A stretch of DNA of 64,000 nt from Sinotaia quadrata (taxonomy: Eukaryota > Mollusca > Gastropoda > Architaenioglossa > Viviparidae), in the NCBI GenBank assembly GCA_028829895.1, contig CM054182.1, forward strand, positions 91,860,546-91,924,545. The letters run 5' to 3'. Position numbers and translations under genes: made by a program. Below the pieces are notes generated by a model. The model searched no databases, was not told the DNA's origin, and saw only the letters and a list, made by a program, of their open reading frames with translations. Below are positions 1-37,640 of this stretch, piece after piece (positions within the stretch are counted from its first letter, which is position 1; each line of letters opens with the position of its first letter).

Positions 1-1195
1 ATGGCTGCATCTCCAATGTCTTGGAGTCTGATTACTGTCCCCTAGATGGAAACCGTAATTCTGCAAGACACAAATAGGCAGTGACATCCGTGCCACGGCT
101 TCCAAAGTCCATCGGCTGTAAGTTTCAGTTAACGCGATTCTACAACCATGTATATTTACCAGAAACTTTACCTTCAATCCCTTGAAGATGGTTCCTTGTT
201 TTGAAACATCCTATTATAGCTTGCCAACAAAAGTATCAGAGCAACACGATCACATGACACAAAATGCTATAAGTACAGGAGAAACGTCATAAGTATTCAT
301 AGTAATGTTATTGATTTTTTTCTTTTTACTCCTTCGACTCTTGTGACGTCAGAGTTTAATTTCGTGGAGGTCGCTGAGATAAACCTTTGAATACAAATCC
401 AGCAGACCGGGCGTGGTTGCTCTTCCTCTATCGGAAAATTTAATTCTACAAGACACATAGACCTCGTGACGTTTTCACAATGGCGTGCAAAGTCCGACGA
501 CCTATGCCCTTAGGTTATAATGGGCCAAAACCAATTTCTGTCGAGAGTTTAAAGAAAACGCTTTTTCGTTTTATTTGGTGGTAGTAGTAGGCTGATGTTG
601 GTGGTGGTACTGCTGTGTGTGTATGGGGAGGGGAGGAGAGGTTTGGGTTCTGTACTTCCTTGTTTTTTGTTATTTTGATCTATTGAATTTTCCGGTTTGT
701 GTCTTCTCAAATCTATAAAATTCTTCAGTTTCATATGTAATTACTACTAATATTATACAAAGTTTAAATCTGCCTTTATTTCGTCCGTAATCTCTCAGTT
801 TTAATGACATATATCCAGTCACTTAAGCTGCAGATAACATCGGTTTTCATCCGAGTTTCCTCCTCCTTTTCCTTTTTAAATAATCACTTTGACATCCGGA
901 CAAAATGGCACTCCTCTTCCTGGAATTTACACAAATGACGTCATATCTGGCATGTACACGTTTGACGTCAATAATTTTTGTCTGTGCGGTAACATTTCTC
1001 ATTCATTTATGTTTATTGTAAGTGATGTCATGAGTTTACATCCACTCATAAAGACTACCTGAGTTAGTACGTTAACAATGGACCTCGCTTTTCTAAGTAT
1101 TTTTTTTACAAGAGCCTCATAATCTTAAAGTTGTTTGGCTGCCTCCCGATTTCAGAGAGTGGAGCAAGACACTCATTGCAATCAGATGCCACGTA
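1..1195. other. no gene seen; contains three CRE palindromes
   Basis: No supported ORF. TGACGTCA, the cAMP-response-element palindrome, occurs at 344-351, 936-943 and 963-970. A GT/GGT-rich patch lies at 575-640. Confidence 0.5.
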
Positions 1196-1202
1196 AATAC
1201 AC

Positions 1203-1430
<228 letters not shown>

Positions 1431-1505
1431 CATCAAAGTGTGAAAGATATTAACTATATATCTTTTCGTGTGGACAAGCTTAGTGAAGACAGTAGTTTCG
1501 CATAA

Positions 1506-1649
1506 GTAACCAGAATTCACTCACCCCTCGATGTGAAGGAAAACTTGTGATCTGTAACTAGAGTTCACTCGACCCTCGGTGTGCAGGAAAATTTGTGATC
1601 TGTAAACAGAGTTCACTCGCCTCTCGATGTGAAGGAAAACGTGTGATCT
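1506..1649. repeat. 48-bp tandem repeat, 3 copies
   Basis: Copies start at 1506, 1554 and 1602. Each carries AGTTCACTCG-like and GAAGGAAAA segments and ends TTGTGATCT or GTGTGATCT. Confidence 0.92.
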
Positions 1650-1906
1650 GCAGCCCCTCCAAAATGGAACTCTGTATACTATAGGTTAACATGTCCAAGT
1701 GTCATGGGCAGTTAAGAAAACAATACAAATACAAATAAAACTTGGCCATAGACAAAGCAAAACAAACATTTCAAATCCATCACTTACACTCTCCAACTAT
1801 CCTTTCTCCACGCTTGTCTCCATATCTCTCACTTCCACAATTTAAATCTCTCCATTGCAGGTTGCACCCTAAGAAATCAGTAAAATTTCAAAGTGGACTT
1901 GAGACT

Positions 1907-2012
1907 CAAGACAGACAAGAAATCAATAAAAACTTAAGTGGACGCGAGAATTAAGACAGACAAAAAAGTCAATAAAAACTTAAGTGGACGCGAGAATTAA
2001 GACATACAAAGA
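1907..2012. repeat. tandem duplication of about 53 bp
   Basis: Two copies of a unit containing AATAAAAACTTAAGTGGACG followed by CGAGAATTAAGACA. Confidence 0.85.
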
Positions 2013-2197
2013 CATACATGGGCGTTGCATATAGTTACGCACACAGAATGGCGAATTAGAAAGTGAAGCCTTTATTTTGTAAGCTGATCTCAGCCACTGG
2101 TGTATCGAGATGAGGGACATAACCTTCGAGATGTATTCACTGTGCTTAAGCTGATTATGACGCATGTGTACATCATCAGTTTTTCTTACTACTGAGA

Positions 2198-2241
2198 AAA
2201 GTTCTCGGGGTGGTGGTAGTGGTGGTGGCGGTGGTGGTGGT
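2198..2241. repeat. GGT microsatellite
   Basis: Imperfect GGTGGT run with one GGC variant. Confidence 0.85.
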
Positions 2242-2660
2242 TACTATTTCTGGAATGAGGATCAAGAGAAGATTTATCTAGAGCTTTAGTCCAACTAGCC
2301 TGAAGGTGGGAGGGGCATGAGTTTTCCTACATGACAGGAGATCCCTTAACATACGACAGTAATATAAATTTTACAATCCAACACTCGGCGATATATAAGT
2401 CGTATGGATTGCTATAACTTTGCTGTGTTATTTTTTTCTGGCTGCAAATACCTTTAACTTTTCTCTGCCTTCATTAAGTCATGGAAACATTTTCATAACA
2501 GAATTCTTGTGTTTTAAACTAAATACACAGTAAAATCTACTAAAACACCCAGAAGTAATATATTAATGGAGAAATAAGTGCTAAATATTATTTTAAGTAA
2601 ACATAAATACCGTAATAATAATGATGATAATGTCAGTGACAACAAAGTTTGGACACTCTC

Positions 2661-2869
<209 letters not shown>

Positions 2870-2934
2870 AGTTATTGGTCTTGAATACATCTAAAATAAC
2901 GACAAAAATACTGTGGAATTTAGAGATAAGAACG

Positions 2935-3165
2935 GATCAGGTGATTCCTGCACGAAGACCAGACATTGTACATTCTCAATAAGTCCAACAGATCAGCAAC
3001 AATTATTGATGTCGTTGTTCCAAGTGATAGAAACATAAAAACAAAAGAAAGAGATCTAATAGAAAAATACCAAGATTTCATATTAGAAATCCAGAGACTG
3101 GAATGTAAAAGTAGAAGGCATCGTGATAATTCCAGGACTGTTCCTTTTCCTAGATCATTCGAAAT
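2935..3165 (+). mobile_element. LINE 3' fragment, restriction-like endonuclease region
   Basis: In two + frames this reads ARRPDIV, then, after a frameshift, SATIIDVVVPSDRNIKTKER and IEKYQDFILEIQRL. RPD-IV followed by IID and the EKYQDL helix is the C-terminal endonuclease region of non-LTR retrotransposons of the R2/R4 type. The fragment is short, frameshifted and dead. The same family appears at 43801-44110, 52325-52500 and 54700-56840. The family name comes from remembered motifs and is moderately sure. Confidence 0.72.
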
Positions 3166-3950
3166 TTCTTTAAAATGTGATACACATCATTAAATCAAAT
3201 GGGGGTGGAGGGTAGAAAGGGGTGGAAGTGGCAACAGACAAATAACTGTGAAGAACGTAGTGACATGGTGTGTTTTGGTCTTTCATGTTTTCGTCTATAG
3301 CCAGCGTTTCCTTGCAGCTGCACTCTATTTACAGTTATATACTGTGCAGCTGGTGTACGTTTACTGAGAGAAGACCGGACCAGTAGAGAGAGAAAAAACA
3401 CACAGAAACTTAAAGCAAACAGAGAGTTAAATATTCGTTAGATGACGTACTGCCTTTCGGGACAAGGGAGAGTCTAGCACTCTCATCATGTATTCAAGCG
3501 TTCGAGAAGTGAAGATGCAATCGGCAATTCAAGTGTAAAATGATTGTGATATACTGGGGTACTGGTGGGAGGGGATGCATCGTGTTGAAAGGAATCACGT
3601 GATGTCTTACATTAAGGCAAAATCAAAGAAAATCGTGCGCTGGACAAGCAATTAGAAAAGTATGTAAGAAGTTGGTGTTTGCTCATATCTGCTGGCGTTG
3701 GGACAAGTTTGACAGTTCATTTCAAATCGTTTGGCTGCAGCTAATGTGCTCCACTTCACAATAAAAATACAATTTTCAAATGTAATATATTTTGAGTGAT
3801 GTCCTGGTTGTGGATGTTACATAATTATAGACAAATATTTCAACTTCCTACATTTATCTCATGGTTTGTAGGAAATAGTTCCCTCTTTTAGTTTTATTTC
3901 AAGTTTAAAAGTTTAGTTTCAATTTGTTTATATAATTAGTTAATATTTAG

Positions 3951-3976
3951 ACAGACAGACAGACATATAGATAGAC

Positions 3977-4040
<64 letters not shown>

Positions 4041-4087
4041 GGATTGATGGATGGATGGATGGATGGATAGATAGATAGATAGATAGT

Positions 4088-4120
<33 letters not shown>

Positions 4121-4127
4121 GGATGGT

Positions 4128-4168
<41 letters not shown>

Positions 4169-4211
4169 GGATTGATGGATGGATGGATGGATAGATAGAT
4201 AGATAGATAGT

Positions 4212-4244
<33 letters not shown>

Positions 4245-4251
4245 GGATGGT

Positions 4252-4348
<97 letters not shown>

Positions 4349-4349
4349 T
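3951..4349. repeat. GATA microsatellite with higher-order structure
   Basis: About 400 bp of GATA. A composite block (GATTGATGGATGGATGGATG, then GATA repeats with TTAG and GGATGGTTAG interruptions) occurs twice, at about 4041-4135 and 4169-4260, before a clean GATA tail. Confidence 0.95.
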
Positions 4350-7300
4350 GGAATAAATAAATGGAGAGATAGAGAGAGCGATGAAGATAAAGGGAATTTC
4401 ATTTTTAATACAAATTTTATTTTTGAATCACACTCTCCGCCATGCCATTAATTCCGGTATGTCATAATCGTCACCAGGTACCTTTGGGAGACCTTGTAAT
4501 GACCCTGTATTTTGGTAATTCCACCGGTCAGTTGAATTACTACCCCCACTCAGAAATAAACTGAGACAAATACACACACGAGACAAATTTTTGTAAAACG
4601 TAGGACAATTTCCCCTCCCCCTTCAGTAATATACAGTCTACCTGGCAGTCACTGAGATTCCTTTATAACTGCCGAAAGCGTCATCCATTTGTCTCCTGGA
4701 TAGTTCATTTCCTGGATGATAAAATGATAACAACGAAGTACAACTCAAACATTTCCTTTGGAATGGAAATTAGAGCGGGGGGGGGGGCATTATTTCTCTT
4801 CTAACTTTCATTTTATTCATTTTAGCTTCAAACTGATTTGCTGCTAATATTAAAATATTATATCACAAAGGCATCTTTTCTGGTGGAGTTGTTTTGTTAA
4901 ATTGTTTTTGCGTTTCTTGATTGCTTGTACCACTGACGTCAAAACAACAGCGCGAAGGCACAGTAAATCCACGTAGGACCTTTAATGATAGGTCTACAAC
5001 ATTTTAACTTTTCAAGTAGTCTGACCCCAGTGTCATGTAGTCCAAGAAGACAAGCATGTTTACATCCGTTTAGACAGCGGTGTACGTAGATTGGTAAGAT
5101 TTATTTGGGACTCGCTAGGAATAAATGGCAGGAAGGGGGTGATGGGTGAAGGGGGCGATATGATGGAAGAAAGTGACATCGACGTTTGCTTGTAAATTAC
5201 GGAATGATTTGAGTAATTGCGCGTCATAACAAACCAGGGCGTCTCGCTAGGCGTCTGATGAAGCAATTGCCTGGATGCTTATCCCGAATTACGTCCGAAG
5301 ACGATACTGTTCCCCTCACTCGTGTAAGAACTAATTTCAACTTGCCGAAGTGCAGACCTGTGATCACTAACCAGTTGTTCCTCTGCACCTACAAGAACCA
5401 CTGCTGTCCGACGGCAAAGAGAAGAGAGTAGAAGGAAGCGAGCCAGCGAAAGAATACCTCTACTGGGGTGCAGGAACCTGGTTACCCACCAAAATAGTAA
5501 CACTAAAACGTCTCATACCGACCATTCATGTGTCATTTAAGCAAACGTTTCGCATCCTGATTTATAAATGCATTGTTTGTACTCGGCGGGCAATCAACCG
5601 CCAGGGCGGGACGTTACCAACCACTTCTCAACGCTTTAAACCTGGAAAGTCTTTCCCACTTCAGCCAGTCCCTACTTCCACGCAATGTCGCTCAATCCGC
5701 GCGTCATCACTGTAAGGTAACGTAATTACGAGCGTCAAAGTGCATCACCCGCTGACCGATGAGTGAATGACCGTTCACCTTAATTCGATGAGATTTATGG
5801 GTAAATACCCAGATCATTGGCAGTGATTAGGTCAGACTTCTTCTCGTGGGGCCACCACCTCTAACGATTCGCAAACCAGAATGGGTAAAATCGGCAATGA
5901 TGGTGGTGGGCGGAGCCGAGATGGGTGAGAAGAAGAAGAGACAAAAGATGAAGTCGAGAGGTTTGGGGGTCTTCCTCCCCCGCTCTAATTCTCCTCCTAC
6001 CTTCCACCCAGAATGAAATAAGAACCGATGGAGGGTAGGTGATAAATAAACTCGCGCGGTTCTAGAACTAACCTAAGTAGGAATGGGGAAAACTGGCAAT
6101 AAGATTTCGCCCAGTCCCGGAGCCCAGGCTGCGAGGCGAACATGATGAAAGGGAACTCGCGCTCCATTGGGAGAGCAAATTTCATATACTTTGAAACGAA
6201 AATGTCAAGTTGAAGCGAGAAATGATTGCTTGTGGGAAATAGATTTTTAAACTCCCTTCCAAGAACTTTTTATTTTCCTCCTGCCCTGTCCACCCCTCCC
6301 CCTTCTTCTATCACCCCACACCCAGCCCGGATCTCTTCTCCAGCCATTTTGGACAGAAGCAATTATTTCATGTGTTGATTCAGCCTGAAGAAACCTAAAT
6401 TGGGTGCGAGTTAGGAAAACTAGAGAAAAGAGTGGGGATCGCTTAACTATGTTTGGGGAAAGATTTAAATGATTGCTTGTCGCCTTTGCACGTAAGTGCG
6501 ATTGAGATTTTTTTTTTTCTAATTTACTCTCTTGTATCCAGAATTCTAATTAGGAAAACAATCTTGAAATTAAAAATTTATAATCGTACGTGCGTAAGAG
6601 CACTCATTGCCGCATTGCTTTTGTTAAGTTCTCTCCCTTTAATTTACACGTAATGAGAATATATCAACAACTACTGTTATGTAGGAAATGAGTGAAAGTT
6701 TAAAAATAATTAAAATTGCGCAAGTGAGGGGAAAGGGAAATCACTCTAAATTTATCCAGATATTTAAATAAAATTCTTATGATGTAATTTGTACTTTTAT
6801 ATAATTAAATAAATACTAAGAGGCTCGTTTATTAAAAATGTAAATTAATTCCAAAGTTAAATTAATTTCCAGCAGTAAGAGGCTCGTCTATAGTATATAA
6901 GGTTAATTTTAAAATCTAGAATTTAAGGCTACAATGTATTCTTCACAAATATTTACAGTACAGGTAGCTGCAGAAAACATTTTGTATATGGTGGGCATGA
7001 TTTTTATTCTTCTTGAAATCTATTTACCCGTTTCTACACTTTAAACTTTCTAATATGGAATGATATTTTTTTAACTTTAATAGTTGGCTGTTCGTTTAAT
7101 ATAATCATCATGACCATTTTTATTATGTATTTTATAATTTCTGCAATTCTTGATGATATGTGAACCATCGTCAAATTAATTGCTAAAAGAATATTCCCCA
7201 ATATACCTTTAGCAATCTACACTTTTATTTACACTATAGAATATAGATTGGATATCATCGAACTGAGTAAATGCATAGAGTGTAGATTATATATCATCGG

Positions 7301-7655
7301 ACTGAGTACATGCATAGAGTGATTGAATCACTTACAAGCAGAGACTTGAGTGCCGTGTGCAACATGCACCATCTATTGTCACTCTTAAGATAATGAATAC
7401 CTTAAAATGTTACACATGACAATAGGTGTACACCACACCTGTATCTCAATGGTCATAGAGGTCATAGAGGTCATATGCAGACGGGAATTTTATTATACCT
7501 TCAGACTGGGTTTTTAAAGTTTATCGTTGCACTTTTTAAAAGTTGGAATCAACTTTCTTCAAAAGTGTTCAACTCCAAATTGCTGTCCAGAACCCAATGT
7601 TTGCTTGCCGTTTACACACTCATACTCAAAGACAATCTGATTACTATTTAAAGAG
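4350..7655. other. no gene recognised; GC-richer patch 5200-6200
   Basis: No reading frame resembling a known protein. Bases 5200-6200 are visibly richer in G, C and CpG than their surroundings and could hold a promoter or a non-coding exon. A CRE palindrome lies at 4934-4941. I searched for a signal-peptide exon of the receptor and did not find one I could defend. Confidence 0.4.
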
Positions 7656-7657
7656 TT

Positions 7658-7668
7658 AGATAGATAGT

Positions 7669-7727
<59 letters not shown>

Positions 7728-7748
7728 TTAGATAGATAGATAGATAGT

Positions 7749-7805
<57 letters not shown>

Positions 7806-7832
7806 GGATGGATGGATGGATGGATGGATGGG
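7658..7832. repeat. GATA/GGAT microsatellite
   Basis: GATA run with TTAG interruptions, ending in GGAT repeats. Confidence 0.96.
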
Positions 7833-8506
7833 TGGATATCTTTTCATGATTTCTAATTCTAAATTGATTTCTAAGTCTGCTCATATTTTCTCATTCTTTT
7901 CATAATTTCTTATACTTTTTATAATTTATAATTCTTTTCATAATTTCTAATTCTTTATATGATTTCTAAGTAGGTAGTAAAGAGTGGAATTTACTGATGT
8001 CGAATTCCACAATGTGCTATATTTATAAAACCATGCGCTGAAATCAATGTGTTAAATCTGAGGGTTTGTAATTAGCAAAATTACGAGTATACAATACTGA
8101 AAATAAATCAATGATCGTAAATTAACAAGTATCGTCAGTTTTGTTCTGTTTTATGTATTTTGCTCATTACATCTTCATAATTAAGATTTCTTTTCATCCT
8201 GTATCTTTTGTGAAGTTAATTTAATTTACTTTTATAGGGCTTCAATGCAAATGTTTTGTAATGAATATAGATGACCTGATGAGTTTTCTTATATAAACAA
8301 ACATTCATCTCGTGTTATTTCTTAAAATAGCTCTAATTTATTTTCGCAAAATGTTAAACTTTTATATGACTATTATAAAAGCATGCTTTTAATAACATAT
8401 ATGTGTGCGAGTATGTTTGAAAAATAAACGTTAAAATGATTTAATTATATCTTTTCTTTTAGTCATATACTTATGTTATTTAATTTAACCATACAATTTT
8501 TCACCG

Positions 8507-8872
8507 AAATAATGTTAATGTCACGAAAACGTAATATGCCTAACACATGTACTTATAATGGCACCAATCTAAAAATATACCTAAAATATGTATTTTCTAA
8601 TATCTTGAAATAATAATATGCCTAAAACATGCTCTTTATAACATTAGCGTCACTAACAAATATTATAACTAAAACAATTGCATTATAATGTTAATATCAC
8701 GAACTAATAATATACCTAAAACATGCTCTTTATAACATTAGCGTCACGAACAAATATTATAACTAAAACAATTGCATTATAATGTTAATATCACGAACTA
8801 ATAGTATACCTAAAGTATGCGCTTCATAATGTTAATGTCACGAACTAATAATATACCTAAAACATGCGTTGT
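8507..8872. repeat. degenerate AT-rich tandem repeat (about 60 bp unit)
   Basis: Recurring segments TCACGAACTAATAATATACC, TAAAACATGCTCTTTATAAC and ATTATAATGTTAATATCACG alternate through the interval. Confidence 0.82.
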
Positions 8873-8960
8873 CTCACAGGATGACGTGTTTCAGCCACGC
8901 ACTGGTATGGAAATGGCTTTCACTTTTATGACAATCTCTGTCAAGCTTGAATAGATGCAC

Positions 8961-9402
8961 TTATGACACAGACGACATTCTATGCTATGCTGCCTTATGA
9001 CACACGACACCAGTTTACATGTGTATTATTGATACATGACGCCATAGTACGTGTATTGACGACACATGACGATATAGAACGAGTATTGATGGCACGTGAC
9101 GCTATAGTATGTATACTGATGACACGTGACGCTATAGTACGTGTAATGTTGACACGTGATGCTATAGTACGTGTATTGATGATACATGTACTGATGATAC
9201 ACTTCGCTATAGTACGTGTAATGACGGCACGTGACACTATAGTACGTATATTGATGACACGTGACGCTATAGTAGTGTAATGATGACACGTGACGCTATA
9301 GTACGTGTATTGATGATACGTGACGCTATAGTATGTGTATTGATGATACGTGTACTGATGACACATGACGCTATAGTATGTGTATTGATGATACACGAAG
9401 CT
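8961..9402. repeat. 30-bp minisatellite with a CACGTG in many units
   Basis: About 14 copies of a 30-bp unit: GACACGTGACGCTATAGTAC followed by GTGTATTGAT. The unit length is a multiple of three, which creates open frames on both strands that should not be read as genes. Confidence 0.93.
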
Positions 9403-9884
9403 AAAGTTATTAAACATAAAATCGCGCGGTATCACGCCATGAATTATACAAGTAAATGGTCACAGGAGACAGTCGGAATTGGATTTCAGGTTTGTTGAAA
9501 TGGTAATTCAGGAATGAGATATAAATCAATATAACTTTCTTTCGATATAACTTGCTTTTCTTGGAGTTTCGAAGCTTTACTTTGTTATTGGATTTTACTA
9601 ATGTTAAAACAAACAGACATTTATATTCCCATGTTGATTATATTATGTGACAGCTATCGATTCTCCCCAACCCACCCCAAAATACTAATGTTTACAAGGT
9701 TAAGAATTTCTCCCCTGGGACTTTGGACTGAATTATTATGTATAGATGATTCCAGCGAAAAAGAAAGACAACTTTAATATTGTGAAAGTATTTATTACCT
9801 GCTATTCGAGTGCCAGGAATGGTGCCAGTGGAAGTTACGAGTACCGTCTCAGAAATTAAATTAGTTCTGATGACGCACTTCATT

Positions 9885-10640
9885 AAACACAGAGTTAAAC
9901 GTCACATTCACAACTATCACGGGTTAAACACATCACATTCACAACTGTCACGGGAAAAACACGTCTCATTCACAATTGTCACGATCCAAATGCATTACAT
10001 TCAAAATTGTCACGAGAGACCCATGCATAGTACTCAACACTGTTACGAATTGCATATTACTCGATACCGCATGAGTTACATATCACTAAATACTACACAG
10101 TCACATATCAGTCAATATTTTCTTGAGTTACATATCACTCAATACTGTCACGAGTTGATATCACTCAATACTGTCACGAGTTGATATCACTCAATACTGT
10201 CACAGATTAAAAACATATCACTCAACACTGTCACTTGATAAACACATATCATGTGATATAGATTAAAAATATGTCACTCAACACTGTAACTTGTTAAATA
10301 CATATAACTCAACAGTGTCACAGGTTAAACACATATCACTCAACACTGTCACCCGTTAAACACATATCACTCAACACTTTCGCAGATTAAAAACATATCA
10401 CTCAACACTGTCACCCGTTAAACACATATCACTCAACACTTTCGCAGATTAAAAACATATCACTCAACACTGTCACCCGTTAAACACAAATCACTCAACA
10501 CTTTCGCTTGTTAATAACATATATTCAGTACTAGCACATGCTAAATTTATATCACTCATTATTGTCATTTGTTAAGCATATATCACTCAACAAACATACT
10601 CGTTAAACTCAGCTCACTCGACACTGTAAATGTCAAATAC
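9885..10640. repeat. minisatellite of about 30 bp, degenerate
   Basis: Over twenty copies built on CACATATCACTCAACACTGT and CACCCGTTAAA. The centre (10320-10510) is most regular, with a roughly 60-bp two-unit pattern alternating CACTGTCACCCG and CACTTTCGCAG. Confidence 0.9.
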
Positions 10641-10830
10641 AGTGCAGTGACACTTGAAATTCAACACTTTAGAGACAATTACACATTTCACTGAATAAGG
10701 AACTTATTGACATGGATTTCAATACATATTCCAATGAATGTGACGAAACCCGTCAGTACAATAAAATGCACATTTATGTCAAATGAAACATAACTGTCAA
10801 GTATCAATAGTACAAACTCATGCAATATAG

Positions 10831-11003
10831 CAAAACTAACATGTTTGTTACGTCACATCTCTGTAAAGGCATAGCTCGTGTGCTTGAATGGCATTTATAA
10901 GTTACTATGCAAAACTAACATATGTTTGTTACGTCACATCACTGTAAATACATGGCTTTACTCGTGTGCTTGAATAGCACTTATAAGTTACATAGCAAGT
11001 TTA
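10831..11003. repeat. tandem duplication of about 84 bp
   Basis: Two copies containing GTTTGTTACGTCACATC and GTGTGCTTGAATRGCA; each has a TTACGTCA half-palindrome. Confidence 0.88.
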
Positions 11004-11009
11004 AGAGAG

Positions 11010-11215
11010 GAAGAAAGGAGAGACAGACTAAATGATGGAGATAGATAAGGGGTGAAAGAGACAGATGAGAAGATAGAAAGAAAGAGGGAGAGAGACTGAC
11101 AGACAGAGGGAGAGTGAAAGAACGCGAGAAAGACTGGCAGATATAGAGGAAAGATGTGGAGAGACAGAGAGAGGGGAGGTGAAAAGAGGAGAGAGACAGA
11201 GAAAGAAGAAATATA
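11010..11215. repeat. purine-rich GA tract
   Basis: Imperfect GAGA-rich, nearly all-purine stretch with interspersed GACAGA. Confidence 0.75.
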
Positions 11216-11299
11216 AATATATTACATTATTTTTTAACTCATGGAGGGGGGGGGGTTGTCAGCCATATAATTTTCCATTAATACCGAAATAAATTTAAA

Positions 11300-11535
11300 T
11301 GTGTACTATGGCACAACAAGCCTAATTTTCGCACGTGCACTATTACACAATAAGTTTACTTTTTTCATGTCTACTATGACGCACCGGTTTTTTTTATTTC
11401 ATTTGTTCTATAACACAATAGGCTTAATTTTCCCCCTATCTACTATGACTCACCAGGCTTACTTTTTCCCTATGTACTATGACTCATCAGGCTTACTTTT
11501 CCCCATATGTACTATGACTCATCAGGATTAGTTTT
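11300..11535. repeat. minisatellite of about 38 bp ahead of receptor exon A
   Basis: Units share TACTATGACTCATCAGGCTT and ACTTTTTCCCC. TGACTCA is present in the better-conserved copies. Confidence 0.88.
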
Positions 11536-11716
11536 CTCTTGTGCCCTGTGGCAAGATCGGCTTAATTTTCTCTCGTTTAAAAATCGGCTGAAAAGTATTT
11601 TTATTCTCTTAAAATCTTGTTGTTTTCTCTCAGCTTATTTTCCAAAGTAAAAATTATATTGCAATCATTATTTGTTAGTAAACCATTTTTGTCTTCGTTA
11701 TGCTCTCACTTTGTAG

Positions 11717-35680
<23,964 letters not shown>

Positions 35681-37640
35681 CGCGGTCCTGAGATCGATTA
35701 GAAATAGGTCCGCGCAGGAGGGAACGTCAATTTCTTCGACACTTTTGCCAGTTTCCTTATTTCTAAGAGTTAGAAAAACCAGTCATAAATTATAAATCTC
35801 TGTGGAATTTCATCCTAGTTATCCCAGATACACAAGATCTAGTGGTATCTCGGGGAAAAAATAACTGGAATGCAAGAGATCTCTAGAAATGTAACCGGAA
35901 GTGGAAACGGGATGCTTCACTCATATAACTACAAAATGTGCAGTCAAAGCACGGTGTTTTTAGAACTTAAAACGTCTACAAAATAACCAACAAAAAACAA
36001 CAACAAACCTAAAGCAGAAAAGCAGCACACACAAAAAAATAACCGCGGTGAAATCAGAATTCCATCTCTCTCTCCCTATTACTTAGCCCAATGGCAAACG
36101 TGCACTTTTACTGCACGAATGCTACTTGCTTGGTCAGGCGTGATGAAAATGACCGCTGATCCTTAAAACGGCTAGGTCCTTAAAAGCTATATCTTCAATT
36201 TAGAACATATCTTTCTAGCTGAATGACAGATGCAGATAGAAACTTCATTCAGATGGTGGGGCAGGGTGGGGCAGGGTGGAGCAAGATCTTTTTAAAATTG
36301 TTTCTTCTTTTGCATTTCTATTCGGAACCGAGCATTTTCTGTTAGTGTCTGTGAACTTTTCCTTTGGTTCTTTGAAGTCGGGAAGCATTGTATTTGAAGC
36401 GTTAAGATCCTGCTAAAATATTCCAAGTGACTAGATGTGGTTTGGATTTCTTTTTCTTTTTAGCGTAAATCACTACCAGTTTATCTCATTAATTCTTATT
36501 GCTTTGCACCTATTCACCCTAGTGACGATGCAACATGCTGTTTTGTTTCTTTCTTTAAACTTCATTATAATATTATAACTTATATGATTAAAAAAAGAGA
36601 GATTTTTGCTATTACTGATCAAAAAATGGTCTCGATACATGAATATTTGCAGACGTCTTGAAAAGTAACCTCTCGCTAAAATATTATTTCAAAATCAATT
36701 CAAATTACAATTTTTAAATATGTGCAGATATACTTGCCAGTAGTTATGGAATTCTATATTTACCTAAAACTCACTGTAATATTTTCCTGAGAGATGAGCA
36801 AGATATTAAATTCTCCACCACCAGGGCCACCCATAACCTTAGGCTAATCCCCAAAACATACTTTCTGACTGGCCACAAAGATGTTAGAAAGATGAATGAT
36901 AGATAATGTAGAATAGAAGAGTGATAGTTGTAGAAGATAGCTGAAGCCCCCTATACATACAGCCAGGATAGTAAGTAAATACAGGTGATAAACTACAACA
37001 TCACGATAACACAAGGGGTCTATGTATCAACAACAAATGTAGTCAACAAGAATTAACGTAAGACAGCATGGTCACACATATCGAATAGTTCAACAGTTAC
37101 AATTATAATTTATAAATGTTTCTCTTGCATTATCACGACTATGTGCTGTCGTAAGAGAATGTCCATTTGAGTCCTGTGGCACTGTAGTAGTTATTTGGTT
37201 CGTCCGTACGAACGAACTATAAATGAATTTATAAGAGAACACTGGATGTTTTTGAGTGAATTCTAAAACTACCTTGATTTAATTTCGAATGAATTCATTT
37301 GCATCTTGACTGAAGTGTGCAGTTGTTGACTTTATAAATACATAACTTTAGGTATGCCTGACATGTCGTCTAGGTTCCAATGAATGTTATTAGCAAATGC
37401 TCACGTGGTCCATTGAACTGGTCCATGGCATGTGAGTCGTTCTGCAGTACTCATCAAAATCAACATCCAAGATAAAGTGGTCCTGTTCTGGCATTATTTC
37501 ATTGCTCAACACTCGTTGATCAAGGACTGAAATAAGATCTGAGATAAAGTGCCAATCTGTTAGTAAAATAGATGTGAACTAAGAATTTGTCCACATGCGT
37601 TCACTGACAGAATACTTTTACTTATATGGTCATCCTCATT
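35681..37640. other. 3' flank/UTR of the receptor gene, no other gene
   Basis: Follows the receptor stop. An ATTAAA variant poly(A) signal lies near 36588, but the real 3' end cannot be placed from sequence alone. No further ORF could be supported. Confidence 0.45.
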
